Shown here piece after piece: positions 9,639 through 20,226 of a stretch of 64,000 nt of DNA. Location: NCBI RefSeq assembly GCF_014203225.1, contig NZ_JACHIO010000029.1:1-64000 (forward strand), read 5' to 3'. The DNA comes from Granulicella mallensis (GTDB lineage: Bacteria; Acidobacteriota; Terriglobia; Terriglobales; Acidobacteriaceae). A program made the translations under genes and the position numbers. How positions within the stretch are numbered: the stretch's first letter is position 1; each line of letters begins with the position of its first letter. The notes below the pieces were generated by a model. It had not been told where the DNA came from. It saw only the letters and a program-made list of their open reading frames with translations, and made no database searches.

Positions 9639-10430
9639 ATGCAATCTGTCTTCGGAACTAAGGTCTCTGCACTCGAACCTGCAAAGCGCAGGCGTTCGTA
9701 CACTCGTCTCTTTCTTCTGCTAGGGGCAGCCGCGGCCATGCCCCTGTCTGTCTACGCTCTGAACCCGAGCGTGCCACCGGGAAGCAACTTCAATATGACC
9801 TATTGGGAGCTTCAGCTTCCTATCGGTTCTACTGGAGATCCCACGACCGAATCAAGCTCGGCGCTGCAGAACGGCTACGAGAATTTCTCGTACTTCTTCA
9901 CCGAGAGCGGCGATGGAGCGATGGTCTTCAAGGACCCAGGAGTTAACTGCGTCACGACGCCTAACTCCGCGCATTGCCGCACAGAGCTGCGTGAGGTAAA
10001 TCCCAGTGACGGCAGTCCCGCGAGCTGGAGCCCCAATGCGGCGACCAACCGTCTCAAGGCGACGCTCGCTGTCGAAAACGCTGGCGGCAAGACTGTTATT
10101 GGACAGATCCACATCGACGACAGCATCTCTTCCAAGCCTGTCTGCGAGCTGTACTACGACTCCAGTGGCAATATCAGCATTGGTGTTGAGCAGACCCGTT
10201 CCGGTGGCGATGAAGTGCTCACCTCACTCGGTAATGTCCCGGTCGGTACGCAGTTCAGCTACGAGATCGAGTACTCTGGCAACCTGCTGAAGGTTGCTAT
10301 CAACGGTAACTTCACAACTCTCAGTACCTTCTCGCTCGACGCTCCTAACAGCTATTTCAAAGCAGGCGATTATGGGCAGGATGCGGAAGCGTCCGATGTT
10401 CATTTCTTCGCTTTAACCATCGAGCACTAA
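9639..10430 (+). CDS. Secreted PL7-family polysaccharide lyase (alginate lyase-like)
   Basis: This 263-residue exported protein has an N-terminal basic region and hydrophobic segment (about 20-41, FLLLGAAAAMPLSVYA) read as a signal peptide. The three hallmark motifs of polysaccharide lyase family 7 are present: RTELRE, QIH (IGQIHIDD) and YFKAGDYGQ, which line the active cleft and supply the catalytic Arg, Gln, His and Tyr. The family cuts alginate or related uronic-acid polymers by beta-elimination. Lying beside genes for UDP-glucuronate and exopolysaccharide export, it may trim or release the cell's own uronate-containing polymer rather than feed on algal alginate. That role is an inference. 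Confidence 0.88.
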   Translation: MQSVFGTKVSALEPAKRRRSYTRLFLLLGAAAAMPLSVYALNPSVPPGSNFNMTYWELQLPIGSTGDPTTESSSALQNGYENFSYFFTESGDGAMVFKDPGVNCVTTPNSAHCRTELREVNPSDGSPASWSPNAATNRLKATLAVENAGGKTVIGQIHIDDSISSKPVCELYYDSSGNISIGVEQTRSGGDEVLTSLGNVPVGTQFSYEIEYSGNLLKVAINGNFTTLSTFSLDAPNSYFKAGDYGQDAEASDVHFFALTIEH

Positions 10431-10444
10431 AGTAAAAAGAAATA

Positions 10445-10591
10445 AAAAGACCTCGGGTCTAGAGCATTTTCCCTGTTGCTGGGAATCCGGAAACGGGCGT
10501 GCAGCGGCGTTTTCATTGGGGAAAACACCCATAAAGATCGAGGCCCCGCTCTACACCTACAGGGAAAATGCTCTAAAGGCCGAGGTCTTTT
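10445..10591. repeat. 114-bp structured repeat (family D, copy 1) inside a longer stem
   Basis: The core 10461-10574 is exactly 114 bp and begins and ends with the perfect inverted arms AGAGCATTTTCCCTGT and ACAGGGAAAATGCTCT. Inside is a smaller hairpin (GGCGTTTTC...GAAAACACC). A second pair of arms outside (AAAAGACCTCGG, 10445-10456; CCGAGGTCTTTT, 10580-10591) ends in a T run and could work as a terminator for the lyase gene 15-30 bases upstream. The core aligns without gaps to the reverse complement of 25577-25690. Confidence 0.85.
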
Positions 10592-10683
10592 ATTTGAGAT
10601 GTCTGTAACTGTTGTGTGTGAAATTCCGGCGTTCTCGCCATGGGATGCCGGTAAGAACTACAGATTGGTTGTCACACGGATAG

Positions 10684-10766
10684 GTCGGGCTTTCAGCCCT
10701 CTGTCTTATCTAACCCGGTAACCCAGGGCTTCGCCCTGGGCTGGGATATGTCGCTCCTTCGGGGCT
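10684..10766. repeat. Palindromic repeat, family B (partial)
   Basis: The modules are GTCGGGCTTTCAGCCCTC, then CCCAGGGCTTCGCCCTGGGC, then a shorter CTCCTTCGGGGC hairpin, in the same order as in the copies at 20973-21056 and 33407-33592. It lies at the 3' end of the minus-strand Wzi-like gene. Confidence 0.75.
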
Positions 10767-10787
10767 GTGAAATCCGCAATTTATCGA

Positions 10788-13022
10788 TCAACGCCCTGCG
10801 AGATTCGGCTCGGTGTGCAGCTTGGGGTGCCACGTAAGCTGCACTGCGATGGCCGTATCGTTTTGCGGGCCTGTGAGATATTGCGGTGGTCCGATGACAT
10901 CGAGAGGCACCCCGGGGACGACGAGAGGTACAGGGGCCTTCCAGCGCTCGTACTGCAGCCATGCGTTCAACTCAAGATCGTGCGGAAGCCGTTTTACGAC
11001 ATCGACCTTGAACTGGTTCTGTGTCGTTCCGCCGGGGATGAAGTCTTTCGGCGTCTTCTTGTTCAGATACTCAAGCTGCACCCACTCATTTCCGGAGAGA
11101 TGGTAGGTGAGCCACGCCTGACCGCCTTTGGCCTCGCGCCCAATCCAGTCACCCATGATGAAGCCTTTGTTGGTGTAGCCCTGGGGCTGTTGACCTTCGT
11201 AGTAATTGAACTGGCCGGTCAGACTACGCAGGGTAGAGGTATCGGTACTGACACCCTCGATGCGGAAGTCGAGCCTCGGCATATGGGGGAACTGGGAGAT
11301 GAAGACTCCAGGCCTGTAGGCAGCGCGGCGCGGGGCGCTGGGTGGGGTCACGTCGTCATGCGATTCGGAATCCGTATAAAGCGTGACGTATTTGCGCAGG
11401 TAGGGAAGACGCCAGGAGAAGTTGAAGGCAGAGAAGCGCGCTCCCGGATCGGCCGAGGAGTTTTTTTCCGGGACGGTCGTATCACTGATACTGAAGAAGC
11501 TTCTGAGGAAGGTGTGGATGGTGATAGGTTCGTGGCCCTCGCCACCCCAGATGACGGACCGTTGGAAGCCGATCTCGACATTTTTTGTGGGGCGGAACGA
11601 GAACATCTCCGAGTGGACCCACGGTGAGTTGTGATCGGTATGTCCTTTCAGAGATCCCACAAAGAAGTCGTAGCGTATGGGCCCCAGGAGGTCCGAAACC
11701 AGCGGTATGTGCAACGGTTCGACCCGATTGATGCGGAAGGAATAGATGTTTTCGGCGTTATTGCTCCAGGCCATAGCGCCGCCCATGCCGGGCCCCAGCC
11801 AGGCGTCGGATTTGCCGCCGGAGATCTCATGGCCAAGCACATGGAAGGAGAGGGCGGCTTCCTGTAGCCGGAAGGGATTTTGTGCGGCGATCGGGCCCGT
11901 GGGAATCGTCGCCTGGTTCAGATTGTAGTTGGCGAGGGCAATGCCGTTGTTGTCACAGCCTGAGCCAGGATAGGGAATCTCATCGATGCAGGAGAGTTCG
12001 CCTGTGAGAGCTGTGGAGTATCCGGCGCCGGAAGGAGCGTGCTGATACTCGCCGCGGATATAGAGCGAGAAGCGACCCATCTCGTTCACAGTGGAGAAGC
12101 CCGTGATGTTATTGAAGCCGGGCTCGTAGGGCCGGCCATAGTCGTTCACGATCGTCTGGCCCAGGTGGAAGCTGTCGCGCAGAGACTGCCCGCTGATGCC
12201 CAGGAACCGCGTGTAGGCGGTCTCAAGGCCGTAGACGCGGCCACGGGTAAAGTTTCCTCCTGGAACCTCTGCCGCCAGCTCTGCGTTTAGTTTGGCGAGG
12301 ATCTCGGTGGCCTGGTCGTTGCCGTCGGCCATGATCTCAGGGGTCGATTTCTCGAGCATGTGCAGCAGGCTGCGCCGCGTCCAGGGACGCATGGAGATAA
12401 ACGCTGAATCGAGGTAGCCCATGGAGTAGAGACGTAGCGCCATGGGATAGACCGGGCTGTCGACGGGGATGTAGGTCGAGCCCAGAGCGTCGATCACCTG
12501 TTTCCGTTTGGGAGGGGTGAGGAAGTCGTACGCCTCTATCGACGGCAGGGAGGCGACGGCGGCGGGTGCAGGCAGCGCGATCTCGACAGGGGCCTGAACG
12601 GTAGGGGCTTCAGAGGACGCTGCCGCAGGAACTGCAAACGGTTGATCGGGTGCCGGGACAGTCGAAGTCGGGACAGGGGCCGGGACCGTTGAGGCCGAGA
12701 CTGTTGGAACTGGGGAGGGCGAAGAAGGTACAGGAGCCGGTGTAACAGTTACGGGAGTGCTCGCTGATGCCGCAGGTACTGGAACGAGCGGCGTTGTTGC
12801 GGACGGATTCTGAGGAGCCGGTGTGGAGGGTTGCGGCTGGTCTCCAAGGTTCTTCACCGGGATCGGTGCAGGCATGGAAGGAAGGCTGCTTGCAGGAGCA
12901 GGGACTGGCACGGGCGCAACCGGGACAGACTGCGTTTGGGCGTGCGCGGAGGTGACTGCAATAAAAGCTATCAGCAGCCAGGCGAGCAGGCTCACCCGTT
13001 CCTGGAACCTTGGAAGAGACAT
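10788..13022 (-). CDS. Wzi-like capsule assembly outer-membrane protein
   Basis: The chosen ATG gives a 744-residue protein starting MSLPRFQERVSLLAWLLIAF, a good signal peptide ending near SAHAQ; an in-frame ATG at 13073 would add 17 residues before it. About residues 30-165 are low-complexity Pro/Ala/Val-rich sequence, possibly a periplasmic spacer. The rest resembles the Wzi capsule-assembly beta-barrel family (RPWTRRSLLHMLE, SDAWLGPGMGG, PHMPRLDFRIEGVSTD). Wzi proteins anchor capsule at the outer-membrane surface as lectin-like barrels. The link to the polysaccharide operon at 0-6.4 kb is inferred from proximity. Confidence 0.83.
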   Translation of the reverse strand: MSLPRFQERVSLLAWLLIAFIAVTSAHAQTQSVPVAPVPVPAPASSLPSMPAPIPVKNLGDQPQPSTPAPQNPSATTPLVPVPAASASTPVTVTPAPVPSSPSPVPTVSASTVPAPVPTSTVPAPDQPFAVPAAASSEAPTVQAPVEIALPAPAAVASLPSIEAYDFLTPPKRKQVIDALGSTYIPVDSPVYPMALRLYSMGYLDSAFISMRPWTRRSLLHMLEKSTPEIMADGNDQATEILAKLNAELAAEVPGGNFTRGRVYGLETAYTRFLGISGQSLRDSFHLGQTIVNDYGRPYEPGFNNITGFSTVNEMGRFSLYIRGEYQHAPSGAGYSTALTGELSCIDEIPYPGSGCDNNGIALANYNLNQATIPTGPIAAQNPFRLQEAALSFHVLGHEISGGKSDAWLGPGMGGAMAWSNNAENIYSFRINRVEPLHIPLVSDLLGPIRYDFFVGSLKGHTDHNSPWVHSEMFSFRPTKNVEIGFQRSVIWGGEGHEPITIHTFLRSFFSISDTTVPEKNSSADPGARFSAFNFSWRLPYLRKYVTLYTDSESHDDVTPPSAPRRAAYRPGVFISQFPHMPRLDFRIEGVSTDTSTLRSLTGQFNYYEGQQPQGYTNKGFIMGDWIGREAKGGQAWLTYHLSGNEWVQLEYLNKKTPKDFIPGGTTQNQFKVDVVKRLPHDLELNAWLQYERWKAPVPLVVPGVPLDVIGPPQYLTGPQNDTAIAVQLTWHPKLHTEPNLAGR

Positions 13023-13080
13023 GCTGTCAGTGTACTCGGAACGAACGAGTTTTCGGACTGAAGAAGGCTCCAACGAAGAT

Positions 13081-13827
13081 TCAGGCGCGCGGTTTCTTCG
13101 TCGGCTTTGCCGGGAATAGCCCGCGCGCCGCGAGGTAGCTCTCCATGCGGGCGATCGGCTGCATGGAGCGGCTCTGCTTCACGCCTTTGGGAGTCAGCAC
13201 GCTCCAGATCACGGCCGGGCCGTCGCCAACGCGGGCTCGGATGGCGGATTCCTGCACGACACGATAGACCGCAACCGCGTCTTCGCCATCGACTGACAGC
13301 ACGGGGAAGTGCAGCTTCTTGGCCAGCTTCGATACGGTCTGCCAGTTGAGCGCAGACGCTCCCTTACGGGCGGCGCGGCCTCCCGTGGTGTCTGAGCAGA
13401 CCAGCAGCAGCGGCAGACGGGCGAGATGGGCATACTCCAGGGCTGCGGCCCAGCCGGCTTCGGCGGAGCCCGCCGTGGCAAGCGCCATGACCATGCCATC
13501 CGAGCCTGCCGTCTGCAGGCCCAGCGCCGCGGCGGCACAGAGGGTCAGCCTCGATCCCCTGGGCAGACGGAGATCTCCCTCTGGCTTGCTCATCGACTTT
13601 CCGGTGGCAGTGGCATTCGGCCTGGGAAGAGGAGCAAGAGCTTCGACCGTAGCATCGGTACCTTCGCCGAAGAGCAGGTCTCCGGGCTGCAGATGGATCG
13701 TTGCAGCCGCCAGCAGCGCCTCACGCGCCGGGTTGTCTTTGCGACGGCGATCAAGCTCGTGGCAGCGCAACATCAGCGCGTGCAACTCTTTCAACCTGCG
13801 ATGGGGGAGGAGCGGATTTTCAGACAA
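13081..13827 (-). CDS. Degenerate pyruvate dehydrogenase E1-alpha-like protein
   Basis: About 248 residues from a TTG start (SENPLLPHRRLKELH...), chosen because GAGG lies 8 bases upstream and the homology begins here; an upstream ATG at 13932 would add 35 unmatched residues. The fold signature of thiamine-diphosphate E1-alpha subunits is recognisable (ELHALMLRCHELDRR, then AAALEYAHLARLPLLLVCSD). The cofactor motif is missing: where active enzymes have GDGATSEG followed by an NN pair, this protein has AGSAEAG and a SD pair. It is therefore probably not a working decarboxylase on its own. It lies downstream of aceE and 58 bases before the Wzi-like start on the same strand. Confidence 0.7.
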   Translation of the reverse strand: MSENPLLPHRRLKELHALMLRCHELDRRRKDNPAREALLAAATIHLQPGDLLFGEGTDATVEALAPLPRPNATATGKSMSKPEGDLRLPRGSRLTLCAAAALGLQTAGSDGMVMALATAGSAEAGWAAALEYAHLARLPLLLVCSDTTGGRAARKGASALNWQTVSKLAKKLHFPVLSVDGEDAVAVYRVVQESAIRARVGDGPAVIWSVLTPKGVKQSRSMQPIARMESYLAARGLFPAKPTKKPRA

Positions 13828-13934
13828 ACAGTAAGCCTCGTACGATCTAAAGTTGCTGTGGCTTTCAGAGTAGCAGCGGCCTTCAGGCAGGAAAAGCAGA
13901 CACGATATTTTGAGGGTTTCTGCCTGTGCCAAAC

Positions 13935-14003
13935 AAAAGGCCCAGGGCTAAAGCCCTTTCTTGCCGGGACTTGGTTCCGGGGCCTAAAGGCCCCGGCTAC
14001 GCC
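13935..14003. repeat. Palindromic repeat between aceE and the E1-alpha-like gene
   Basis: The hairpins are GGGCTAAAGCCC and CCGGGGCCTAAAGGCCCCGG. The first half (AAAAGGCCCAGGGCTAAAGCCC) closely matches 42961-42982, where the same module sits inside a family A element. Confidence 0.7.
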
Positions 14004-14051
14004 CAAAAGCAAAGGCAAGAGCAGTTATGAAATAGGTTCCAAGCAATGGCA

Positions 14052-16736
14052 CTAGGCGTGAGCGGCGCCTGAACCTTCCGTGTTCAAGCCGAGTTCCGCG
14101 AAGGCCTTCTCCGCTACCTTGGGTTTGACCACGCCTTCGCGAGCCAGCTTGGACAGCGCAGCGGCGACGATGGATTCGGCGTCGACCTCGAAGTGGCGAC
14201 GCAGGTGTTCGCGGTTGTCCGAGCGGCCGAAGCCGTCGGTGCCCAGCGAAACCAGGCGGGAGCCGAGCCACGGAGAGAGAGAGTCGGGCAGCGACTTCAT
14301 GTAATCGCTGGCGGCAACGATGGGGCCTGCGGCCTTGCCCAAAGCCTGCACGACGTAAGGGGTCTTCTCCTTCTCGGAGGGATGCAGGCGGTTGAAACGC
14401 TCGGTGTCGAGGCAGTCGCGGCGGAGTTCGTTGTAGCTGGTGACGCTCCAGACATCGGCGGCGATGTTGTACTTCTCGGCGAGAATCTGCTGTGCGCGGA
14501 CGGCCTCGTTGAGGATGGGGCCGGAGCCGAAGAGTTGAACCTGAGCGGTCTTCTCCGCAGCCTTGAACTTGTAGATGCCGCGCAGGATGCCCTCGCGAAT
14601 GCCCTCACCCTCGGGCATGGCGGGCATCGCGTAGTCCTCGTTGTACATCGTGATGTAGTAGTAGCAGTCTTCGCCAGCCTCATACATGCGGCGCAGGCCA
14701 TCCTGCAGGACTACGGCCATCTCGAAGGCGTAGGCGGGGTCGTAGGTGAGGCAGGTGGGGATCGTGCCGGAGATTACCGGCGAGTGGCCGTCCTGATGCT
14801 GCAGTCCTTCGCCGAGCATGGTGGTGCGGCCGGCGGTGCCTCCCATCAGGAAGCCTTTTCCGCGTGAGTCCGCGAAGGCCCAGGCCATGTCACCGATGCG
14901 CTGGAATCCGAACATCGAGTAGTACATGTAGAACGGCACCATCGGGATCTTGTAGTTGGTGTAGGCCGTTCCGGCAGCGGTGAAGCTGGCCATGGAGCCG
15001 GCTTCCGTGATGCCTTCTTCGAGGATCTGGCCACTCTTCTCTTCGCGATACTTGAGCAGCATGTCGGAGTCGTGGGGGGTGTACTTCTGGCCCTCGGGAG
15101 CGTAGATGCCGACCTGAGAGATTACGGACTCCATGCCGAAGGTGCGGCCTTCGTCGGGGACGATGGGCACGATCAGCTTGCCGATCGTAGGCTCCTTGAG
15201 CATGGCACGCAGCATGCCGCCGACAAAGGCGGTGGTGGTGGAGACAGCGCGTCCCTTGGAGCCGCCCATCCACTCCTTGAAGAACTCGATCTTGGGTGCG
15301 ACGAACGTGGACTTCGGCACTTCCCGGGCAGGCAGATAGCCGCCGAGTGTCGAGCGCCGTGACTGCATGTACTGGATGGCAGGATCGCTGGGCTCGGGGC
15401 GATAGAAGGTGGCGTCTTTGGCTGCGGCTTCGGGGATTGGAATGTCGAAGCGTTGAACGAAGGCAGCGAGGCCCTCGTCGGTGAGCTTCTTCTCTGAGTG
15501 GGTTGCGTTGCGTGCCTGTGCGGCGGCGATGCCGTATCCCTTGACGGTCTTGGCGAGGATGACGGTGGGACCGCCCTTGTGCTCCAGGGCGCGCTTGTAG
15601 GCGTTGTAGATCTTTGCGGGATCGTGGCCGCCGCGGTGCAGCTTGCCAAGTTCCTCGTCGGTCTTGTCTTCGACGAGCTTCAGCAGCTCCGGATACTTGC
15701 CGAAGAAGTGCTGGCGCAGATACGTACCGCCCTTGGCCTTATAGGCCTGGAAGTCCCCGTCGACGCACTCTTCCATGCGCTTGAGCAGCAGACCCTGGTG
15801 GTCGCGCTCGAAGAGCTCGTCCCAGTCCGAGCCCCAGATGACCTTGATGACGTTCCAACCAGCGCCGCGGAACATGCCTTCGAGCTCGTCGATGATGCGC
15901 TTGTTGCCGCGGACAGGGCCGTCGAGACGCTGCAGGTTGCAGTTGACGACGAAGATCAGGTTGTCGAGGTGCTCGCGGGAGCCGAGTGAGATCGCGCCGA
16001 GGGTGTCGACCTCGTCCGTCTCACCGTCGCCGACGAAGGCCCAGATCTTGCGATCGGTCTTCTCGATGAGATTGCGGTTCTCGAGGTACTTCATGAAGCG
16101 GGCCTGGTAGATGGCGTTCAGCGGGCCGATGCCCATCGACACTGTGGGGAATTGCCAGAAGTCCTGCATGAGCCAGGGATGAGGGTAGCTCGAGAGGCCG
16201 GGTTCGCCGCGCAGTTCGTGGCGGAAGTTCTTGAGGCGGGCATCGTCGAAGCGGCCTTCGAGGTAGGCGCGCGCGTAGACGCCGGGGGAGGCATGGCCCT
16301 GGAAGTAGATGAAGTCGCCGGGCTGTTCGCCGTTGGCGCTGGGGTACTTGGCGTGGAAGAAGTGATTGAACCCGACTTCGAGCAGCGTGGCGAGTGAGGA
16401 GTAGGTGGAGATGTGTCCGCCGATGCCGGCGTCGTATTTGTTCTGCTTGTGCACCATCGCCATGGCGTTCCAGCGGATGAGCGCTTCGACGCGGCGTTCG
16501 AGCGAGCGGTCGCCGGGGTAGGGGACTTCGTCGTGCTTGGGGATGGTGTTGTGGTAAGGCGTCGTGACATCGCCGGTGGCGGAGACTCCCGCCTCGCGGG
16601 CGCGAGTGCGGAGAGCGGAGAGCAACGCGGCGCCTTGTTCCCAGTCCTGGGCGACGACTTCGTCGAATGCTTCAATCCACTCTGCGACCTCTGCGGTCAT
16701 GTCTGTCTTTACGGCCTCATCGACGTTTGTCGGCAT
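14052..16736 (-). CDS. aceE: Pyruvate dehydrogenase E1 component, homodimeric type
   Basis: This 894-residue enzyme is the thiamine-diphosphate-dependent E1 of the pyruvate dehydrogenase complex, which decarboxylates pyruvate and reductively acetylates the lipoyl group of E2. The length matches gamma-proteobacterial AceE (about 887). Visible marks are IGGHISTYSSLATLLEVGFNHFF near residue 105, the ThDP/Mg motif FVGDGETDEVDTLG near 231, KTVKGYG near 408, and the C-terminal GTDGFGRSDNREHLRRHFEVD. No E2 or E3 gene is in the window. The downstream E1-alpha-like gene on the same strand belongs to the heterodimeric E1 family, an odd pairing. Confidence 0.96.
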   Translation of the reverse strand: MPTNVDEAVKTDMTAEVAEWIEAFDEVVAQDWEQGAALLSALRTRAREAGVSATGDVTTPYHNTIPKHDEVPYPGDRSLERRVEALIRWNAMAMVHKQNKYDAGIGGHISTYSSLATLLEVGFNHFFHAKYPSANGEQPGDFIYFQGHASPGVYARAYLEGRFDDARLKNFRHELRGEPGLSSYPHPWLMQDFWQFPTVSMGIGPLNAIYQARFMKYLENRNLIEKTDRKIWAFVGDGETDEVDTLGAISLGSREHLDNLIFVVNCNLQRLDGPVRGNKRIIDELEGMFRGAGWNVIKVIWGSDWDELFERDHQGLLLKRMEECVDGDFQAYKAKGGTYLRQHFFGKYPELLKLVEDKTDEELGKLHRGGHDPAKIYNAYKRALEHKGGPTVILAKTVKGYGIAAAQARNATHSEKKLTDEGLAAFVQRFDIPIPEAAAKDATFYRPEPSDPAIQYMQSRRSTLGGYLPAREVPKSTFVAPKIEFFKEWMGGSKGRAVSTTTAFVGGMLRAMLKEPTIGKLIVPIVPDEGRTFGMESVISQVGIYAPEGQKYTPHDSDMLLKYREEKSGQILEEGITEAGSMASFTAAGTAYTNYKIPMVPFYMYYSMFGFQRIGDMAWAFADSRGKGFLMGGTAGRTTMLGEGLQHQDGHSPVISGTIPTCLTYDPAYAFEMAVVLQDGLRRMYEAGEDCYYYITMYNEDYAMPAMPEGEGIREGILRGIYKFKAAEKTAQVQLFGSGPILNEAVRAQQILAEKYNIAADVWSVTSYNELRRDCLDTERFNRLHPSEKEKTPYVVQALGKAAGPIVAASDYMKSLPDSLSPWLGSRLVSLGTDGFGRSDNREHLRRHFEVDAESIVAAALSKLAREGVVKPKVAEKAFAELGLNTEGSGAAHA

Positions 16737-17193
16737 TTATACAGTCCCCTTGTATGCAAACTTCCACTGTTACGATAAATGTTCCTTATGGGGATGCGCT
16801 AGGGAGTGGGGTCCTGGCTGGGCTGGAAGAGCCGGTATTCGCGCGTTGGCTTTAGTTTTGAAGGGGGGCTTCAGCCCCGCCGTATAAGGCACTTCCACAA
16901 AAAACGGCTTCAGCCGCAGAGGGAACGATGCTGGAGATCGCAATGCATCCCCAGCGACGAGCGCGATGGGCTTGAGAACCTTGCCTGCATCAACGCAATC
17001 TCACTTCTTTGCGTCAGGGGCAGTACCGGTTCTGTGGGGGAGAAGAGTGGGTTTGCACTGACATCGTCCCCTCCGTGGCTAAAGCCACTATCGGTGGGAG
17101 ACCTTTGACGGCGGGGCTGAAGCCCCGCCCCTTCAAAGCAAAACTGGGTTGAAACTCTGCCTTCAAAGATAAAACCCGGGCTATTGGCTGTTT
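16737..17193. other. Intergenic region with palindromic repeats (family C)
   Basis: The 457 bp between the aceE start and the argJ stop contain several short stems with GCTnnAGC-like loops: GGGGCTTCAGCCCC at about 16865-16881, CGGCTTCAGCCG near 16902, GTGGCTAAAGCCAC near 17073, and GGCGGGGCTGAAGCCCCGCC near 17110-17130. The aceE promoter should lie at the left end. No protein-like frame was seen. Confidence 0.65.
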
Positions 17194-18405
17194 CTAGGTT
17201 GAGTAGTCGGCGTTGATGCTGACGTACTCGTGGGTGAGGTCGCAGGTGATGAACTTCGACTTACCCTCGGCCTGACCGAGATCGAGATGGATGGTGTATT
17301 CACGTTCGCTCATGGCGGCGTGGGTAGCGTCCTCGTCGAAGGCTGCGTCCCGTGTGCCATGGGCGAAGACCGGCAGGCCGCCGATGGTGACAGTGACGGT
17401 CGCGGGGTCGAAGGCAACACCGGCCCGGCCAGCGGCGGCGAGCAGACGGCCCCAGTTCGGATCGGCGCTGGACCAGGCTGTCTTGCAGAGCGGCGAGGTG
17501 GCGATGGTGCGCGCGATCTGCTGGGCTTCGGCACTGGAGCGTGCGCCGGTGATCTCCAGCGTGACGACGTGGGTGACGCCTTCGCCGTCGTCGACGATGG
17601 CATGGGCGAGAGAGTCACAGACACTCCTGAGGGCTGCTTCAAAGGCGGGGACGGCTTCGCCTTTGGCTTCCACTTCGCTCTTTCCGCTGGCGAGCAGCAG
17701 CACGGTGTCATTGGTAGACATGTCGCCGTCGATCGAGATCGAGTTGAAGCTGCCTTCAACCGCCGGGGTCAGCATCGCGGCAAGATGTTCTGAGCACACC
17801 GCGAGGTCGGTGAAGAGATAGACCAGCATCGTCGCGTGCGGCACGAGCTGCGGGCCGATCATGCCCGCGCCCTTGGCGCAGCCGAAGAGATTGACCGTGC
17901 GGCCCTCGATCTCGAAGCTTGCATGAGCGACTTTAAGCTTGGTGTCGGTGGTCAGGATCGCGGTGGCGAAGGCCTCGGCGTGCTCGGGTGTGTCGCCGAG
18001 CGCGTCCTTTGCGGCGGGGATGGCGGCGATGAGTTTTTCTACAGGCAGCGGAACGCCAATAATGCCGGTGGAGGAGGGGAAGATCTCGTCGAAGACACAG
18101 CCGAACTGCTCGGCGACGGCGATGCAGCTCTTGCGGCAGGCGTCGATGCCGGGCTCTCCGGTGGCGCAGTTGGCATTGCCCGCGTTGACGAGGACTGCCG
18201 AGACGCGGCCGCCGGTTGCGGCCAGGTGTCTGCGCCCGACGGTCACGGGGGCGGCGACGACCTGATTGCTGGTGAACATGGCAGCTGCGCTGGCTCCGCC
18301 GTCGCAGACCGCGAGTGCGACGTCGGGCTTGCCGCTGGCCTTGATGCCGGCTTTGACGGAGGACCAGCGGAAGCCGAGGGGGAGGGGATGGGAGATCGTG
18401 CTCAT
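17194..18405 (-). CDS. argJ: Bifunctional glutamate N-acetyltransferase / N-acetylglutamate synthase
   Basis: ArgJ transfers acetyl from N-acetylornithine to glutamate in cyclic arginine biosynthesis, and in bifunctional forms also uses acetyl-CoA. The ATG chosen gives 403 residues; another ATG lies 9 bases upstream. The self-cleavage site is visible as PHATMLVYLFTD, where the Thr (residue 192) becomes the N-terminal nucleophile of the beta chain, preceded by KGAGMIGPQL. Other marks are VNAGNANCATG, SSTGIIGVPL, and the C-terminal DLTHEYVSINADYST. No other arginine biosynthesis gene is adjacent. Confidence 0.95.
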   Translation of the reverse strand: MSTISHPLPLGFRWSSVKAGIKASGKPDVALAVCDGGASAAAMFTSNQVVAAPVTVGRRHLAATGGRVSAVLVNAGNANCATGEPGIDACRKSCIAVAEQFGCVFDEIFPSSTGIIGVPLPVEKLIAAIPAAKDALGDTPEHAEAFATAILTTDTKLKVAHASFEIEGRTVNLFGCAKGAGMIGPQLVPHATMLVYLFTDLAVCSEHLAAMLTPAVEGSFNSISIDGDMSTNDTVLLLASGKSEVEAKGEAVPAFEAALRSVCDSLAHAIVDDGEGVTHVVTLEITGARSSAEAQQIARTIATSPLCKTAWSSADPNWGRLLAAAGRAGVAFDPATVTVTIGGLPVFAHGTRDAAFDEDATHAAMSEREYTIHLDLGQAEGKSKFITCDLTHEYVSINADYST

Positions 18406-18596
18406 CGATATCACTGTATCAAGGGCGATGGGTGTAATTGGTAACAGTCATCACGAGCATAGAAGCACGAAGGCATGGCAAGGTTTCTGAGCCAGGAGTC
18501 GTGGAACTGGTTCGGTAAGAGCAACGAACGACGAGGTGGCGAGCGACGAGGAGAACAGGGCTCCGGCGTATACTCATTCGATAACACCGGGAATAG

Positions 18597-20123
<1,527 letters not shown>

Positions 20124-20167
20124 TGAGGCAGAGTGTAGAGATTTAGAGCGTAGAGCGTAGAGAAACC

Positions 20168-20197
20168 AAAGGCCCGCGAGGCATATCGCGGGCCTTT
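20168..20197. terminator. Bidirectional rho-independent terminator
   Basis: The perfect stem AAAGGCCCGCGA-GGCATA-TCGCGGGCCTTT lies between the convergent thiC and TonB-like genes. It is followed by GATTTTG on the plus strand and, read on the minus strand, by a T-rich flank. Confidence 0.85.
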
Positions 20198-20226
20198 GAT
20201 TTTGTGCGGGATCGAAAGGGCACTCC

